DNA of 7,306 nt from Propionivibrio sp. (lineage in GTDB: Bacteria; Pseudomonadota; Gammaproteobacteria; Burkholderiales; Rhodocyclaceae), in the NCBI GenBank assembly GCA_003249625.1, contig QKII01000011.1, forward strand, positions 1 to 7,306, given 5' to 3'. Below the pieces are notes generated by a model that was not told where the DNA came from, did not search any database, and was given only the letters and a program-made list of their open reading frames with translations. The translations under genes were made by a program, and so were the position numbers. Shown piece by piece: positions 5,581 through 7,306 of this stretch. The stretch's first letter is position 1. Each line of letters begins with the position of its first letter.

Positions 5581-6597
5581 TCAGGTCGCAGAAAAAGGCT
5601 TTGAGAGCCGCATCCCCAAACGCAGGAATTCATCCCAGACATCCCCGCCGCCGATGCCTTTGACAAGACGATCGATGTGCGCAGCAGCCACCAACGCCGC
5701 GTTGGCTTGAGCTGCATCGACCCGCTGCAGTGCTGATCTGAAGAGCGATTGCCGCGGCCCCCAAACCCTCGCTTCCTTCAGCAAGACCTCGACCGGCCGC
5801 CCATGCGCCATGCCGTTCTTCACCTGCGCCAGCGCACGCACTTCCTCGGTCATTGCCCACAAAACCAGCGGCGGGGCCTCGCCCTCCTGACGCAAACCTT
5901 CGAGCGTCCGGGTCAGGCGCACTACGTCACCGGCCAATAAAGCCTCGCGCAAGCCGTCGAGATCGTAACGCGCCACGTTCAGCACCGCGTCGCGCACTTG
6001 CTCCAGCGACAGGCGGCCGGCAGGATACAGCAGAGCCAGTTTCTGAATCTCCTGGTGCGCGGCGAGCAGGTTGCCCTCAACCCGTTCGGCGATGAAACGC
6101 AAGCCGTCGTCGTCCGCACTTTGCTGCTGCCGGCGCAGACGGCCGGCGATCCAGGCAGGAAGTTGCGCCAACCCAGGCGGCATCAACTTGACCGTCACAC
6201 CGGCCTCCGTCAAAGCCTTCAGCCAGGCAGCCTTTTCATCGGCCCAATCCAGTCCTGGCAGCGTTACCAACAGCACAGCATCGGGCGACGTACGGGCACA
6301 GTACTCCTGCAATGCCACACTCCCGTCCCGCCCGGGCTTGCCGGTGGGAATACGCAGGTCGATCAGCTTGCTGCCACCGAATAGCGACATATTGCCCGCC
6401 GCGTGATGCAGGTCGTTCCAGCTGAACCCTGAAATCGCCGTCAGCACCTCGCGCTCGGCGAAGCCCTGCCGTCTGGCGGCGGCGCGAATGGCATCCGCCG
6501 CTTCGATAACCAGCAACGGCTCGTCGCCATACACCGTGTAAACGGGCTTCAGCCCTTTTTCCAGATGGGCGAGAAGCTGCTCGCCGCCGAGCTGCAT
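5581..6597 (-). CDS. holA: DNA polymerase III subunit delta HolA
   Basis: Delta is the clamp-opening wrench of the DnaX clamp-loader complex: it binds the beta clamp and cracks one interface so the clamp can be placed on primed DNA. The 338-residue protein is close to the 343 of E. coli. The N-terminal AAA-like domain begins with KPVYTVYGDEPLLVIEAADA (17-36), a region conserved in HolA. The beta-binding element is visible as NMSLFGGSKL (69-78), with Leu72 and Phe73 at the positions of the clamp-contacting pair. The middle lid domain includes FIAERVEGNLLAAHQEIQKL (about 168-187), and the C-terminal helical collar domain covers about 210-330. It starts 14 bases after lptE with only a weak GGCGGA-like ribosome-binding site, consistent with a leuS-lptE-holA transcript. 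This order is common in gammaproteobacteria and betaproteobacteria. Confidence 0.95.
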   Translation of the reverse strand: MQLGGEQLLAHLEKGLKPVYTVYGDEPLLVIEAADAIRAAARRQGFAEREVLTAISGFSWNDLHHAAGNMSLFGGSKLIDLRIPTGKPGRDGSVALQEYCARTSPDAVLLVTLPGLDWADEKAAWLKALTEAGVTVKLMPPGLAQLPAWIAGRLRRQQQSADDDGLRFIAERVEGNLLAAHQEIQKLALLYPAGRLSLEQVRDAVLNVARYDLDGLREALLAGDVVRLTRTLEGLRQEGEAPPLVLWAMTEEVRALAQVKNGMAHGRPVEVLLKEARVWGPRQSLFRSALQRVDAAQANAALVAAAHIDRLVKGIGGGDVWDEFLRLGMRLSKPFSAT

Positions 6598-6611
6598 CGT
6601 GCGCAGTCCGC

Positions 6612-7118
6612 CTAGTCTGCTTCAGCCGGCGGCTTCGGCCTGGCGGTCGCCAGACGCCGAAGCAACTGCTGGACGAGATCGTTCTCCATATCCCGCCACA
6701 ACAGATCTTCTTCCTGTGTCTTGGCCAGCGTCGCCGAATCGGCGTAGGTCACATCCCGGGTCAGTTCGACGTACCCCTGCGGCACAAAATCCCGCCCCTT
6801 GGGATCAACGATCCGATAGGCATAGCGAAGACGCAGCCGCTTCTCACGGACACGTCCGGAACTGGAGAACGAGACGATTACAGAATCTCGAGCTTCTCCT
6901 GTCGGCAGGAATGTCGCCTGAGCTTCCTTGGCCGAATCAGCAACCTGGACTCCGGATGCCCGTACCTGCCTCTTCAACCCGGCACCGACCACGTTATCAC
7001 CGGTAGCGAAATAAACGCTCTCGTAGGGGAACGAATACGCTCCCCGCAACTGAAAGCCACACGCAGTCAAAGCCAGGACGAGCAAGGCAAGAACCGCACC
7101 ACGCAATGACCGGATCAT
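6612..7118 (-). CDS. lptE: LPS-assembly lipoprotein LptE
   Basis: LptE is an outer-membrane lipoprotein that plugs the LptD barrel and helps insert lipopolysaccharide into the outer leaflet, so the organism has a Gram-negative LPS-bearing envelope. The 168-residue precursor starts with basic residues, a hydrophobic stretch (8-17) and the lipobox LTAC, making Cys20 the lipidated residue after signal peptidase II cleavage. The mature start CGFQLRG (20-26) is the hallmark of the family, and the rest matches the LptE alpha/beta fold with an acidic-basic C-terminal helix (about 136-160). The sequence ends in a proline-rich tail (PKPPAEAD). The ATG at 7118 is supported by AGGAG seven bases upstream (7126-7130). 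The gene lies 22 bases after leuS and 14 bases before holA. Confidence 0.95.
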   Translation of the reverse strand: MIRSLRGAVLALLVLALTACGFQLRGAYSFPYESVYFATGDNVVGAGLKRQVRASGVQVADSAKEAQATFLPTGEARDSVIVSFSSSGRVREKRLRLRYAYRIVDPKGRDFVPQGYVELTRDVTYADSATLAKTQEEDLLWRDMENDLVQQLLRRLATARPKPPAEAD

Positions 7119-7125
7119 TCAACGA

Positions 7126-7130
7126 CTCCT
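7126..7130 (-). promoter_or_regulatory. Ribosome-binding site of lptE
   Basis: AGGAG on the minus strand lies seven bases before the lptE ATG, inside the 22-base gap after leuS. The gap leaves little room for a separate promoter, so lptE probably depends on the leuS transcript. Confidence 0.7.
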
Positions 7131-7140
7131 GTGCAGTCGA

Positions 7141-7306
<166 letters not shown>

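Overview
The window looks like an ordinary, tightly packed chromosomal housekeeping region of a GC-rich betaproteobacterium, most likely of the Rhodocyclales. This is inferred from the protein sequences, the gene order and the strong GC bias at third codon positions; no database search was possible. Both ends cut through genes: tsaD has lost its N-terminus on the left and leuS has lost all but its C-terminus on the right.

Layout, left to right: tsaD (+, partial) converges on plsY (-) with no intervening base. plsY and folB (+) diverge from a 108-bp intergenic region that holds promoter-like and hairpin-like sequence. folB converges on ybaK (-), overlapping it by 8 bp. Four minus-strand genes, read from right to left, form the probable unit proA - ogt - xerD - ybaK: ogt starts 8 bases after proA with a ribosome-binding site overlapping the proA stop codon, and xerD starts inside the 3' end of ogt. 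A 124-bp, AT-richer divergent region separates proA from a small plus-strand gene for a cysteine-rich protein of about 82 residues (5300-5548). That gene converges on a second minus-strand unit, leuS (partial) - lptE - holA, with gaps of 22 and 14 bases.

Functions: tRNA t6A modification (TsaD), phospholipid synthesis (PlsY), folate synthesis (FolB), aminoacyl-tRNA proofreading (YbaK), chromosome dimer resolution (XerD), direct repair of O6-alkylguanine (Ogt), proline synthesis (ProA), outer-membrane LPS assembly (LptE), the replicative clamp loader (HolA) and leucyl-tRNA charging (LeuS). They share no single pathway and are grouped as compact operons of essential or near-essential genes.

I found no mobile element, CRISPR array, tRNA, rRNA or obvious horizontally acquired island. 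The one gene I cannot assign is the cysteine-rich small protein between holA and proA, and it is the best candidate for follow-up. No stretch over 300 bases lacks a gene.
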